A DNA stretch of 64,000 bases from Gemmatimonadota bacterium (GCA_022571515.1 JACZXQ010000002.1:124001-188000), one strand, 5' to 3'; shown: positions 17,133 through 26,132, counted from the first letter of the stretch. Notes: generated from the letters alone by a model not told the origin. Numbers and translations: made by a program.

Positions 17133-18886
17133 TGGGGAAGAGGAAGAAGCGGGCGGCGAGACCCAAGCATTCGCGGTCGCCGGAGGAGGTAGCGTACGAG
17201 GCCGCCGAAGAGAAGCGGCGTCAGCGGAGGCTCGCCATCGGCGCGGCCGTGCTCGTGCTCGGTGTGCAGGTCGCGGCCACCGTCATGGCCCTGAACCCCG
17301 CGCCGCACAACGGCGGGGATAACGCGGGATACCTGTCGCTCGCGCACTCGCTCGTGGTCGACGGTTCCTATGTCGAGCAATGGGACCCCGAAGCCCGGCC
17401 GCACACCAAGTATCCGCCCGTCTACCCCACCATCCTGGCCGGTGCGATGGTCCTCGGTGCCGAGGGGTGGGGGGCGTTCAAGGCCATCTCCGTGTTCTTC
17501 ATCGTGGTGTCGGTGTTCGTGACGTTCCTGTGGGCGCTCGACCGGAGAGGCCCGGGCTTCGCGGTGGTTCTGGCTCTTCTGCTGGCGTTCTCCCCGGCCT
17601 TTCTGTGGTCCAGCCGTTGGATACTCTCCGATCCGCCGTTCCTCGCGCTCACCCTGTTTTCGCTCTGGGCGTTCCACCACGTGGCTCGGGAGCCCTCGCC
17701 TCCGGCATGGCTGTGGGCGGGTGCCGCCGCCGCGATCCTGGCGACGTTTACTCGGACAGCGGGCTTACCGCTCGTGCTAGCCGTCGGAGGATGGCTCGCG
17801 CTCGAGCGCCGGTGGAAATCTCTCGCGATCTTCGGGGCGGCGTTCGCGCTTCCGAGCGGACTCTGGTGGCTGCGCGGCCAGAGTGCAGGGGGCGCAGAGT
17901 ACGTGTCGGAGTTCTGGATGATCAACCCCTACGATCCGGACCTTGGGAACGTGGGAGTGGGTGGGTTGGTCTCTCGCGTTTTCGAGAACCTCAACGGCTA
18001 CGTGTTCACCCATATACCTGCGGGCCTGGCGCCCTACCGGGGTGGAGTGCTTGCAGCGTTGGGCTTGGCGCTTGTGGGTGCGGCCGTCGTGGGCTGGGGG
18101 CTGCGTTTGCGTCGCGAGCGGACCGTCACCGAGTTGTTCACGCCGCTCTATTTCGGGCTGATCCTGGTGTGGCCGGTCGTTTGGTCGGGAGACCGGTTCG
18201 CGCTCCCGCTCTACCCGCTCCTGCTGTTCTATGCGGGCGAGGCCCTGGTGGACGGCGCGCGGCACCTCCACCGACGCTTGCCGTGGGCCGTGGCGGCACT
18301 CGCCGTGACCGTGCTGGGCATCCCCGCTGTGCGTGCCTGGGCCGGGCTCGTGCACGAAGCGTCCGCTTGTGCCAGGGTGGTGGAGGAAAGCGGGCCGTTC
18401 GGTTGCTATTCGACCGGCTTCCAGGAGTTCACCTTGGCCGCCCGCTGGGTGGGCGAAAACCTGCCGGATGGCGCCGCCGTGTTCACCCGTAAGCCCCGGA
18501 TCTTCTATACACTGAGCGGCGTCCCCAGCCGTACCTACCCGCTGAGTCGGGATCCCGAGAGGTTCTTCCGCGAGGCACGTGACGCGGGTGTCGAGTACGT
18601 GGTGCTGGACCGCGTGGATCAACTCGGAGGGCTCTACGTGGGCTCGGTCGTAGGAGCCCGTCCGGAGGCGTTTTGCAGCCTGATCGCGGCACGGGGCGCA
18701 GACGGCGGACGGACGGACGTTCTGGGGATCCTCACTACGGGTGCCTCCGAAGCTCCGGCCGCTGAATCGATTCAGGGGGAGATCTCGATCCAAGCGTGCC
18801 CGGCGAACATGGTGCGCGAGGTTGCGCGTGAGTTGCCGCCTTATTCGGCTTCGCGGCTTCCCCTTCTTGCCCTGCCAAGGCCGTAG
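17132..18886 (+). CDS. GT39/ArnT-like polytopic membrane glycosyltransferase (putative)
   Basis: 584 residues. A basic, charged N-terminal cytoplasmic part (KRKKRAARPKHSRSPEEVAY) precedes roughly ten membrane segments. The first periplasmic loop carries GGDNAGYLSLAHSLV, which has the acidic residue expected at the catalytic site of the PMT/ArnT superfamily, and KYPPVYPTILAGAMVLG. A soluble C-terminal domain follows (about residues 400-584) with several cysteines. Such enzymes move sugars from polyprenyl phosphate onto lipids or proteins at the outer face of the inner membrane. The gene is coupled to anmK. Its last 46 bases overlap a convergent gene on the other strand. Confidence 0.65.
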   Translation: MGKRKKRAARPKHSRSPEEVAYEAAEEKRRQRRLAIGAAVLVLGVQVAATVMALNPAPHNGGDNAGYLSLAHSLVVDGSYVEQWDPEARPHTKYPPVYPTILAGAMVLGAEGWGAFKAISVFFIVVSVFVTFLWALDRRGPGFAVVLALLLAFSPAFLWSSRWILSDPPFLALTLFSLWAFHHVAREPSPPAWLWAGAAAAILATFTRTAGLPLVLAVGGWLALERRWKSLAIFGAAFALPSGLWWLRGQSAGGAEYVSEFWMINPYDPDLGNVGVGGLVSRVFENLNGYVFTHIPAGLAPYRGGVLAALGLALVGAAVVGWGLRLRRERTVTELFTPLYFGLILVWPVVWSGDRFALPLYPLLLFYAGEALVDGARHLHRRLPWAVAALAVTVLGIPAVRAWAGLVHEASACARVVEESGPFGCYSTGFQEFTLAARWVGENLPDGAAVFTRKPRIFYTLSGVPSRTYPLSRDPERFFREARDAGVEYVVLDRVDQLGGLYVGSVVGARPEAFCSLIAARGADGGRTDVLGILTTGASEAPAAESIQGEISIQACPANMVREVARELPPYSASRLPLLALPRP

Positions 18887-19479
18887 AGCAAGCCCAGCAC
18901 GACTCCGAAGACCACGTGGTCCGTGAATGATTCCGCCGGTGCCTTCTCGACTGCCATGAGAGCGCCGAGGATCGGCATGGTGCGGCGCGGGCTTGCGGCT
19001 CCGAGGACTCCGTCGAGCCCTCCCCATGGCGCCACGGCGTACTCAACGACCCCGAAGCAGAGGCCGCGAGTGAAAGGGGAACCCGCGAGGCGCGGCTCGA
19101 CGACGGCTCCATACAGGAGCCCCCTGGCAGCGCCCTCCAGCACCTCGCGCCCCAGGTCGGGGGCGCCCTCGCTCGGTTCGAGGTTGAGCGCGATGCGGAT
19201 GAGCGAGCGGGCTACGGTGGCCGTGGCGCCCGCAGCGGCGGCGCGTGCGAGGCCCAGCGGTCCGGGGCTGGACCCTCCGCCCAGCACCCTGCCGGCCACC
19301 GCTCCGGCCCCGGCGCTCAGCAAGGAGTCCAGCATCGTCCCCTCGGGCGCCCCGTTCTTCAAGAAAGGGTTGCGAAGGAGGCCACCCTCGCTGGAACGGA
19401 CCTTGGCACGCACGTTCGAGGGCCGCGCCGATTCGAGGGCGTAGCCGAGTCGGAACCAAAGGTTTTGCCGGTCGGTCAT
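18841..19479 (-). CDS. Glycine/alanine-rich membrane protein of unknown function
   Basis: 212 residues. I do not recognise the family. Several alanine/glycine-rich segments (LLSAGAGAVAGRVLGGG, LARAAAAGATATVARSL, TDHVVFGVVLGLLYGLG) could cross or lie in the membrane. The N-terminus, MTDRQNLWFRLGYALE, has no cleavable signal. Codon use and the lack of stops suggest a real gene, although its 3' 46 bases are also the 3' end of the opposing GT39-like gene. There is only a weak ribosome binding site before the ATG. Confidence 0.5.
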   Translation of the reverse strand: MTDRQNLWFRLGYALESARPSNVRAKVRSSEGGLLRNPFLKNGAPEGTMLDSLLSAGAGAVAGRVLGGGSSPGPLGLARAAAAGATATVARSLIRIALNLEPSEGAPDLGREVLEGAARGLLYGAVVEPRLAGSPFTRGLCFGVVEYAVAPWGGLDGVLGAASPRRTMPILGALMAVEKAPAESFTDHVVFGVVLGLLYGLGRARRGSREAE

Positions 19480-19567
19480 GGACAGAGAGTCGTGTAATGC
19501 GTACTTCGTGTGCGGAGACTACCACACAGGGTGACGCGCATGCAACGTTTTGACAAGGTGTGACCAG

Positions 19568-22500
19568 TTGATCGGCCTCAGCTTCACGCGATGGTTGCCG
19601 CACGTGCTCGTGTCTCTTGCATTCGTGCCCATGCCCGCGGCCGGGCAAGCCCCGCACGAGGACTGGCGCACCCTCCAGACCGAACACTTCCGTGTCACGT
19701 TCTCGGCGGGCATGGAGGACCTCGCGCGGCGGGCCGGCGACCGGGCGGAACGTGCATACGCGAAGTTGAGCGCGACGCTGATCGACCCTCCTGACGGCAA
19801 GTTGGACGTCTTGCTCACGGACCATGCCGATTTCTCGAACGGCTTTGCGAACGCCGTGCCCTTCAACCGCATCACCGTGTATGCGCGGCCTCCGATGGAG
19901 GGGTTCGACCTCTCCTATTTCGATGACTGGATGGAGACCGTCATCACGCACGAGTTGACGCACATCTTCCACCTGGACCACGCGGGATGGCTGGGGTCTA
20001 TGGCGAGGAGGGTGTTCGGGCGCGTCTCGGCATCATGGCCCACGTTCCCAGCTTTCACGGTGCCGGGTTGGGTGACGGAGGGAATTGCCACCTACTACGA
20101 GTCCGCGCTCACCGAGTCCGGTCGTGTGCGAGGCAGCTTTCACGACATGGTGCTGAGGACGGCAGCGCTCGAGGGCCGACTCGACCGGATCGACCAGATT
20201 TCGGGCCGATCACCGGACTGGCCCGCGGGCAACCGGATCTACGTCTACGGGGGGGCGTTCTTCGACCACCTTTCCGAAGAGTACGGGCAGGAGCGCGTGG
20301 GGGAGTTCGTGGACGCCGTCGCGAACCAGCTCTTCCCCTACAGGCTGGATTCGGGGGCGAAGGATTCTTTCGGAGTGAGCTTCAGGGAGGAGTTCGGGCA
20401 CTGGGTCGGAGAGATGAAGACCCGTTATGCGGCGCTTGCTGATTCGCTCGCCCGTCGCGCACCCATCACGACGCCGGAGCGCCTGACCACGGGAGCGCGC
20501 CGAGCCTTCTATGCCCAGCTCGCACCCGGGGGCGAGCGGCTGGCCTATGTGCGCAGCGACGGCCGGTCCGATACGCAGCTCCGCGTGGCCTCGCCGGACG
20601 GCCTCATGAGCCGCAAGCTCACGCGCACCAACAACCTCTCCAACTTTACGTGGCTGCGGGACGGTGGCATCGTCGCCGCCGAGCTCGAGTTCACGGACCG
20701 CTACCGCATCCGTTCGGATCTATTCCACATCGACGAGGACGGCCGCGAGCGCAGAATCACCAGCGGTGCCCGGCTCGACCAACCCTCCGCCTCGCCCGAT
20801 GGGCGTTATGTAGTCGCGGTGCAGGACGGCGAGGGTACCAACCGGCTCGTGCTCGTGGAGCTCTCGACCGGTTCGGTCGAGCCGCTCACCGACTTCGTGG
20901 CTGATCGGCATTGGGCCTACCCGCGTTGGTCTCCGGATGGGCGCTGGATCGCCGCTTCATTGTGGAGTCCAGGAGCGTTCTACGACCTCATGCTGCTTCG
21001 TCCGGATGGCACGATCGCGCACCACATCACGCGCGACCGGGCGGTCGACCTGGGGCCCACCTGGGGTCCGGACAGCCGCTGGCTCGTATGGGCTTCAGAC
21101 CGCAGCGGCATCCCCAACCTGTACGCCGTGGAGATCGACCGCGCCTCGGGTGAGCCGGGGCCGTTGCGCCAGGTCACCAATGTTCTCACCGGTGTGTCGT
21201 TCCCGACCGTGGACGGTGAGGGCGAATGGATCTATGTGTCGGGCTACCACGCCGACGGGTGGGAGGTTGAGCGCCTGCCGTTCCGCCCGCAGTCCTTCTT
21301 CGATCCGTTCCCCACCAAGAAAGGGTTCGCCGAGGGTGGGGAGGGGGCCGACGGACGCTTCGCGCGGCGAGCCGAGAGTGAGATCGGCCCGTACGAGCCA
21401 CTCAAGACGCTCCTGCCCCGTTTCTGGGAGCTTCGTTATGAGCAGGGAGTGAACCGCGGGGGCTTCCAGATCCTGAAGCCTTCGTTCGGTGCGGGCACGG
21501 ACGGGCATGATCTGGTGAGGCGGCATGCCTACTCTGCGTTCGTCAGGTTTCGCACGACCGGTCGGACCGATGCCTCTGCGGCGTACTCGTACGCGGGGCT
21601 CGGAGACCCGGTGCTGTTGCTCTCCTACAGCCAGGATCACGACGCAGATGGACCGTTCGAAGTGGAGACGTCGCCGGACGTCGTGCAGACCGTTTTCCTG
21701 GCGGAACGAGAGAGGCGTGTCAGGGCCTCCGTGACCTTCCTCAGGCAGCGTATCCGCTCGGCCGTCAGTCTCAGGCTGAGCGGCGCCCACATCTGGGAGA
21801 CGCTGGGCTTGCTGGACCAGAACCTGAACAGGAGCGAGCTCGTCCTGGCGAGGCCTGACCGGCGGCTGGCCGAGGGCTCGGCCACGCTCGCCTTCTCTAC
21901 CGCCCGCTCCTACGCGTACTCGATGAGTTCGGAGCGCGGCGTGTCCGGTCTCATCCAGGGACGGGCCCGGACCGAGTTGAGTTTGCCCGACTCCTTGAGC
22001 GACGCCAAGGGGTTCGATCGGAGCTTCCAGGATGTGATCGGGCGACTGTCGGCGTTCACGCCCATTCCGGGGCCCGGTTTCTCGCGGCACGTACTCGCGG
22101 CGCGGGTGGCCGGTGGGATCGCCACAGGACCCGGCGCCGACGCGTTCCACTTCAATATCGGCGGCGCGAGCGGACGGCCCGAAGACGTGTCCGGACTGGA
22201 GCTGTTCGGGGGCGTGCCCCTGTTCTTCCCGGTCCGGGGCTTCCTTCGGGGAGAGCGGTTCGGGCGCTACGCCTGGACGGCATCGATCGAGTACCGCCTT
22301 CCGCTGTTGAACGTCAACCGGGGCCTGGGATTGATCCCGTTCCACATGGATCGGACGGCGGGGTCTCTCTTCTTCGACGCGGGGAACGCCTGGGGTCCCG
22401 TAGAGCCGCAGTTGGGACTCGACAACTTCGACAATCGGCGCCGTGCGGCAATCGCCTCGGTCGGCGCCGAGTTGTCCTCGAACGTTGTTGCGTTCTGGAC

Positions 22501-22603
22501 CTCGGACTTGACCGTTCGGTTCGGGGTGGCATTACCCGTCACGAACAACGGCAGCCGCGGAAACGGTCTCGTAGGGTACGTGAGAGTAGGGAGGGCCTTC
22601 TAG
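19568..22603 (+). CDS. Secreted peptidase-MA/TolB-propeller/outer-membrane beta-barrel composite protein
   Basis: About 1011 residues. The TTG at 19568 is preferred because AAGGTG lies 7 bases upstream; a TTG at 19550 has none. After a signal peptide ending near PMPAAGQ comes a gluzincin-like domain with ETVITHELTHIFHLDHAGW (HExxH) and VPGWVTEGIATYYES (downstream glutamate), the arrangement of the peptidase MA family. Residues about 320-560 hold TolB/PD40 repeats (SPDGRYVVAVQ, RWSPDGRWIAAS, TWGPDSRWLVWASDRSG). The last 350 or so residues resemble an Omp85-like surface-antigen barrel (FFDAGNAWG, a terminal GRAF). Predicted location is the outer membrane; substrate unknown. Confidence 0.72.
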   Translation: MIGLSFTRWLPHVLVSLAFVPMPAAGQAPHEDWRTLQTEHFRVTFSAGMEDLARRAGDRAERAYAKLSATLIDPPDGKLDVLLTDHADFSNGFANAVPFNRITVYARPPMEGFDLSYFDDWMETVITHELTHIFHLDHAGWLGSMARRVFGRVSASWPTFPAFTVPGWVTEGIATYYESALTESGRVRGSFHDMVLRTAALEGRLDRIDQISGRSPDWPAGNRIYVYGGAFFDHLSEEYGQERVGEFVDAVANQLFPYRLDSGAKDSFGVSFREEFGHWVGEMKTRYAALADSLARRAPITTPERLTTGARRAFYAQLAPGGERLAYVRSDGRSDTQLRVASPDGLMSRKLTRTNNLSNFTWLRDGGIVAAELEFTDRYRIRSDLFHIDEDGRERRITSGARLDQPSASPDGRYVVAVQDGEGTNRLVLVELSTGSVEPLTDFVADRHWAYPRWSPDGRWIAASLWSPGAFYDLMLLRPDGTIAHHITRDRAVDLGPTWGPDSRWLVWASDRSGIPNLYAVEIDRASGEPGPLRQVTNVLTGVSFPTVDGEGEWIYVSGYHADGWEVERLPFRPQSFFDPFPTKKGFAEGGEGADGRFARRAESEIGPYEPLKTLLPRFWELRYEQGVNRGGFQILKPSFGAGTDGHDLVRRHAYSAFVRFRTTGRTDASAAYSYAGLGDPVLLLSYSQDHDADGPFEVETSPDVVQTVFLAERERRVRASVTFLRQRIRSAVSLRLSGAHIWETLGLLDQNLNRSELVLARPDRRLAEGSATLAFSTARSYAYSMSSERGVSGLIQGRARTELSLPDSLSDAKGFDRSFQDVIGRLSAFTPIPGPGFSRHVLAARVAGGIATGPGADAFHFNIGGASGRPEDVSGLELFGGVPLFFPVRGFLRGERFGRYAWTASIEYRLPLLNVNRGLGLIPFHMDRTAGSLFFDAGNAWGPVEPQLGLDNFDNRRRAAIASVGAELSSNVVAFWTSDLTVRFGVALPVTNNGSRGNGLVGYVRVGRAF

Positions 22604-22614
22604 CGGGTTCGTCC

Positions 22615-23016
22615 TCAGTCGATCGGTTCCGGCGGTACCTCGCCCGTCTGCATACCGGCCAACTGCCCCATCCTGCGGACCGAGGAGTGCAGGTCGGCCA
22701 GCGTTGCCTCGAACGCTTTTTCCGCTTCTTCCGTACTCTCCCGGCTCAAGCGCTTATCGATGGCCGCCTTGTTGAGGTGCCGCACGAGGTCGATGAAGTC
22801 GTCCACCTCTTCGCGGAGGGACAGGAAGTGTCGCTCGTTCGGGAGGAACGGGCTCGTAAGTCCCCAGACGCCCGCCTCGATCAGGAGCACACCGACGAGC
22901 ACGGTCACCAACTGGATCTGGAGGTTGGCCTGTGGAATGAGTAGCACTGCCGCGAATACGATGACCATGCCCAAGATGGGCGTGCCCAACTCGACGGCTT
23001 TCCGGATCGTTCTCAC
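22615..23016 (-). CDS. Small membrane protein with C-terminal helical domain, unknown function
   Basis: 133 residues. Two N-terminal hydrophobic segments (TPILGMVIVFAAVLLIP and IQLVTVLVGVLLIEAGVWGLT) are followed by a soluble, charged, probably helical region (REEVDDFIDLVRHLNKAAIDKRLSRESTEEAEKAF). I do not recognise the family. It converges with the large secreted protein, 11 bases apart, and diverges from nrdJ across 267 bases. A role near the membrane is all the sequence supports. Confidence 0.6.
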   Translation of the reverse strand: MRTIRKAVELGTPILGMVIVFAAVLLIPQANLQIQLVTVLVGVLLIEAGVWGLTSPFLPNERHFLSLREEVDDFIDLVRHLNKAAIDKRLSRESTEEAEKAFEATLADLHSSVRRMGQLAGMQTGEVPPEPID

Positions 23017-23113
23017 GTAACGTGCCTCCAGGGCTCATGCGGCGGTTCATCTTGCCATTGGGGGGGGTACCTAACAAGGTAAGGCCCTCGGGGCTCCGAG
23101 GGAAAGAATAACC

Positions 23114-23165
23114 TTGACCACAAGATATTGTGTCCTTACGTTGGTCCTGCCGCAATATTCGGTGG
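23114..23165 (+). promoter_or_regulatory. Candidate NrdR tandem boxes upstream of nrdJ
   Basis: Box 1 at 23118-23133 (CCACAAGATATTGTGT) matches the NrdR consensus ACACWAWATATWGTGT at 14 of 16 positions by eye. A weaker box at 23150-23165 (CCGCAATATTCGGTGG) matches 10 of 16. Their starts are 32 bases apart, the three-helical-turn spacing typical of NrdR pairs. A TTGACC at 23114-23119, 17 bases before TACGTT, is a possible promoter overlapping box 1, consistent with repression. Confidence 0.6.
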
Positions 23166-23283
23166 CATCGGAGGGTTTTCCACAAAAGAAAGTCAAGATC
23201 CGGGCGTGTTGTCGCCAGGTTTCGACGATATATGAAATTGGTTCCCACTACTTTTCCACAGCCTGCGTTGGAGCAAACTGAAG

Positions 23284-25818
23284 ATGTCGCCCTCCCAGGA
23301 CCGCCAAGAGGCTAAGAACACAGTGTTCGACGATGTCGTTCCGGACGATCTTCCCCCTGCACATTTGTCTGCGAACGCCCGTTTGGTCCTGGGTAAGCGG
23401 TATCTGAAGAAGGACGAGGAAGGCCAACCCACCGAAGAGCCCGAGACCATGTTTTGGCGGGTCGCGCGGGTGATCGCTGGGGAGGACGCGGCCTACGGCG
23501 CATCCGACGCCGCCGTGGAAGAGCTCGCGCGCCAGTTCTATGACCTCATGAGCACCGGAAAGTTCGAGCCGAACTCTCCCACGCTCATGAATGCCGGCCG
23601 TCCTTTGGGTCAGCTTTCCGCGTGCTTCGTGCTTCCCGTGGACGACGCGCTCTCCAACGGAAAGAGCGGGATCTACGACACGCTCAAGGCCATGGCGCTC
23701 GTTCACCAGTCGGGGGGCGGCACGGGCTTTTCGTTCTCGCGGCTGCGTTCGACGGGCTCCAGGGTCCGGTCCACCATGGGGGTGGCGTCGGGGCCTGTCT
23801 CGTTCATGACGCTCTACGACTCCAGCACCGAAGTCGTGAAACAGGGTGGAACGAGGCGCGGCGCAAATATGGGGATCCTCCGAGTGGATCACCCCGACAT
23901 CCGCGACTTCATCGCCTGTAAGAGCGACACGAGCAAGATCACCAACTTCAACATCTCGGTCGCCATCACCGACACGTTCATGGAGGCGGTTGAGGCAGGC
24001 GAAACGTACGACCTGATCAACCCCCGAGACGGCGAGGTAGTGGGCCAGGACAATGCCCGTGAAATCTTCGACCTGATCGTGCATGGCGCGTGGAAGACGG
24101 GCGAGCCCGGCGTCTTTTTCATCGACCGGGCCAACGAGTACAATCCGGTACCCAAGCTCGGTGCCTACGAGGCCACGAACCCGTGTGGCGAGCAGCCGCT
24201 GCTGGCCTACGACGTTTGCAACCTCGGTAGCGTCAACCTCGGACATTTCGTGAACGAGGGCTCGTTCGGAACCGACGATTTCGACAATGCCGTGGACTGG
24301 GAGGAACTCCGCCGGGTCGTCCACCTCGCCGTCCACTTTCTCGACAATGTGATCGACGCCAACCGCTATCCGCTGCCCGAGATCACCGATTTGGCTCAGA
24401 ACATCCGCCGGATCGGCCTCGGGCTCATGGGTTGGGCCGACATGCTCGTCCGCCTCGGGGTGCCGTACAGCAGTGCCGAGGGCGTCGAGTTGGGCCGGAA
24501 GGTCATGGCCTTCATTGACGAGGAAGCCCGCGTCGCCTCTGAGAAGCTCGCGGAGGCGCGTGGGGTGTTTCCGGCGTGGGAGGAGTCGATCTGGGGGGCC
24601 GACGAGACCGCCGCGCGCCGGAAGGACGGCGAGCGGGTCCGGCCCATGCGGCTACTCAGGAACTGCAACCTCACCACAGTCGCGCCGACGGGTACCATCT
24701 CGATCTTCGCAGGCTGCAGTGGAGGCATCGAGCCATTGTTCGCAGTGGCCTTCATGAGGCACCAGGCCGACGCCCTCATGCCCGACGTCAACGAGGACTT
24801 CGTGGCGTTGGCCAGGCAGGGGGGGTGGTACTCCGACGAGCTGATGGAGAAGATCGCTGAAGAGGGCCACATCCATTTCGACGATGTGCCTGAAGAGGTC
24901 CAGCGCGTGTTCGTGACCGCGCACGACATCACGCCCGAATGGCACGTGCGCATGCAGGCCGCGTTCCAGGAGCACACGGACTCCGCGATCTCGAAGACCA
25001 CGAACTTCCCGAACGAGGCCACCGAGGAGGAGGTCCGGAAGATCTACGAGCTCGCCTTCCGGCTGAACTGTAAGGGCGTCACGGTCTACCGCGATGGCTC
25101 ACGGCCCATGCAGATACTATCCACTGGCAAGACCGAAGGCACCGAGGCCCGGGCGGCCGAGGGAGCGGCAGAGCGGATGGCGCTCGAGCAGCAACTGGCC
25201 GATGCACGAGCCGAGTTGCACCAAGTGCGCGTCGAGTTGGAGCAGATGAAGCGGAGCGCCGAGGATCAGGACCTGACCGCGGCGGCCTCGAGGCACAAGC
25301 GGCAGCGCCCAGCCGTGCTCAAGGGGCGCACCAGCAAAATGAACTCCCCTCTGGGCGACCTCTACCTGACGATCAATGAAGACGAATCCGGCCGGCCGTT
25401 CGAGGTGTTCTGTACCCTCGGCAAGGCCGGCGGCGCTGCCATGGCCGACGCCGAGGCCATCGGACGCCTGATCTCGCTGGCGCTGCGCTCGGGCATCCCG
25501 ATCACCGCCGTGCGGGACCAGTTACGCGGCATCTCATGCGACCGTGCGGTGGGTGTTGGGCCCCACAAGGTGCTGTCCGCTCCCGACGCGATCGGCCAGG
25601 CGATCGAGCGCTACCTGCTCGAGAAGGAAGGCGTCCAGGAGGCACTGCCGTTGGGTGCCGTGCCGATGTCGTCGGGGGGCGCCCAGGCCCAGCTCGCCGC
25701 CGCGACTGAGGAGAGCAGGACCTTCTTCGGAAGCTGCCCGGAGTGCAACGCGGGGCAGTTGGCCTTCGTGGAGGGCTGTGTGACGTGTCATATATGCGGT
25801 TACTCCGAATGCGGTTAG
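23284..25818 (+). CDS. nrdJ: Adenosylcobalamin-dependent (class II) ribonucleotide reductase
   Basis: 844 residues. The catalytic barrel shows FEPNSPTLMNAGRPLGQLSACFVLP, GGTGFSFSRLR, NPCGEQPLLAYDVCNLGSVNL (active cysteines) and APTGTISIFAGCSGGIEP. A coiled-coil linker follows (RMALEQQLADARAELHQV), then a TSCPD-type domain (SPLGDLYLTINED) and a C-terminal cysteine cluster, CPECNAGQ and CVTCHICGYSECG, which carries reducing equivalents or binds zinc. It makes deoxyribonucleotides using coenzyme B12 and no oxygen. No class I nrdAB genes lie in the window. The stop codon lies inside the left arm of a 16-bp inverted repeat. Confidence 0.93.
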   Translation: MSPSQDRQEAKNTVFDDVVPDDLPPAHLSANARLVLGKRYLKKDEEGQPTEEPETMFWRVARVIAGEDAAYGASDAAVEELARQFYDLMSTGKFEPNSPTLMNAGRPLGQLSACFVLPVDDALSNGKSGIYDTLKAMALVHQSGGGTGFSFSRLRSTGSRVRSTMGVASGPVSFMTLYDSSTEVVKQGGTRRGANMGILRVDHPDIRDFIACKSDTSKITNFNISVAITDTFMEAVEAGETYDLINPRDGEVVGQDNAREIFDLIVHGAWKTGEPGVFFIDRANEYNPVPKLGAYEATNPCGEQPLLAYDVCNLGSVNLGHFVNEGSFGTDDFDNAVDWEELRRVVHLAVHFLDNVIDANRYPLPEITDLAQNIRRIGLGLMGWADMLVRLGVPYSSAEGVELGRKVMAFIDEEARVASEKLAEARGVFPAWEESIWGADETAARRKDGERVRPMRLLRNCNLTTVAPTGTISIFAGCSGGIEPLFAVAFMRHQADALMPDVNEDFVALARQGGWYSDELMEKIAEEGHIHFDDVPEEVQRVFVTAHDITPEWHVRMQAAFQEHTDSAISKTTNFPNEATEEEVRKIYELAFRLNCKGVTVYRDGSRPMQILSTGKTEGTEARAAEGAAERMALEQQLADARAELHQVRVELEQMKRSAEDQDLTAAASRHKRQRPAVLKGRTSKMNSPLGDLYLTINEDESGRPFEVFCTLGKAGGAAMADAEAIGRLISLALRSGIPITAVRDQLRGISCDRAVGVGPHKVLSAPDAIGQAIERYLLEKEGVQEALPLGAVPMSSGGAQAQLAAATEESRTFFGSCPECNAGQLAFVEGCVTCHICGYSECG

Positions 25819-25938
25819 AGCGCCGAGAATCGCGCAGCTCGGCGTTGCCCGGCGGACGCGGCTTCCTGCGGCGTACTTGAGTACGCCTCGGTCGCCTTGC
25901 CTTGGGCGCCTTGATCTGCACAATTCTCGGCGCTCTAA
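25815..25938. repeat. 124-bp inverted-repeat element (REP/MITE-like)
   Basis: The ends are perfect 16-bp inverted repeats, TTAGAGCGCCGAGAAT (25815-25830) and its complement at 25923-25938; allowing 3 mismatches the arms extend to 26 bp. The interior has a second perfect hairpin, GGCGTAC-TTGA-GTACGCC, at about 25870-25887. The element covers the nrdJ stop codon. Its core is repeated at 25983-26054. Confidence 0.75.
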
Positions 25939-25982
25939 CCTGTAGGTCGCCGCGAGTTTTTCGGCTTTTCGCACAGCGCGAT

Positions 25983-26054
25983 GCAGCTCAGCGTTGCCCG
26001 GCGGACGCGGCTCCCTGCGGCGTACTTGAGCGTGTACGCCTCGGTCGCCTTGCC
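25983..26054. repeat. Second copy of the core of the 124-bp element
   Basis: This 72-bp stretch matches 25834-25901 with two substitutions and a 4-base insertion (CGTG) beside the central hairpin. Just after it, at 26055-26071, CTAAAGCGTCGAGAAT resembles the left arm of the first copy at 13 of 16 positions. The full-length terminal arms are not preserved. The 260 bases from 25815 to 26075 therefore hold only repeat-derived sequence. Confidence 0.7.
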
Positions 26055-26104
26055 TCTAAAGCGTCGAGAATAGCCCGTTTTCTGACACGGCTCACCGCAA
26101 CATG

Positions 26105-26132
26105 GCACGGACTCAAGTTCGTGCGGTATTAT
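26105..26132 (+). promoter_or_regulatory. Candidate promoter/operator of the first toxin-antitoxin operon
   Basis: A TATTAT box at 26127-26132 lies just downstream of an inverted repeat GCACG (26105-26109) / CGTGC (26120-26124). No good -35 hexamer is visible. The position, about 30 bases before the antitoxin ATG, fits an autoregulated toxin-antitoxin promoter. Confidence 0.35.

Noticed and set aside
23017-23283. Cobalamin riboswitch upstream of nrdJ
   Set aside because: A B12-dependent enzyme suggested one, but I found no B12-box (GCCACTG-like) sequence or matching stem set in the 267 bases; the NrdR-type boxes explain the region better.
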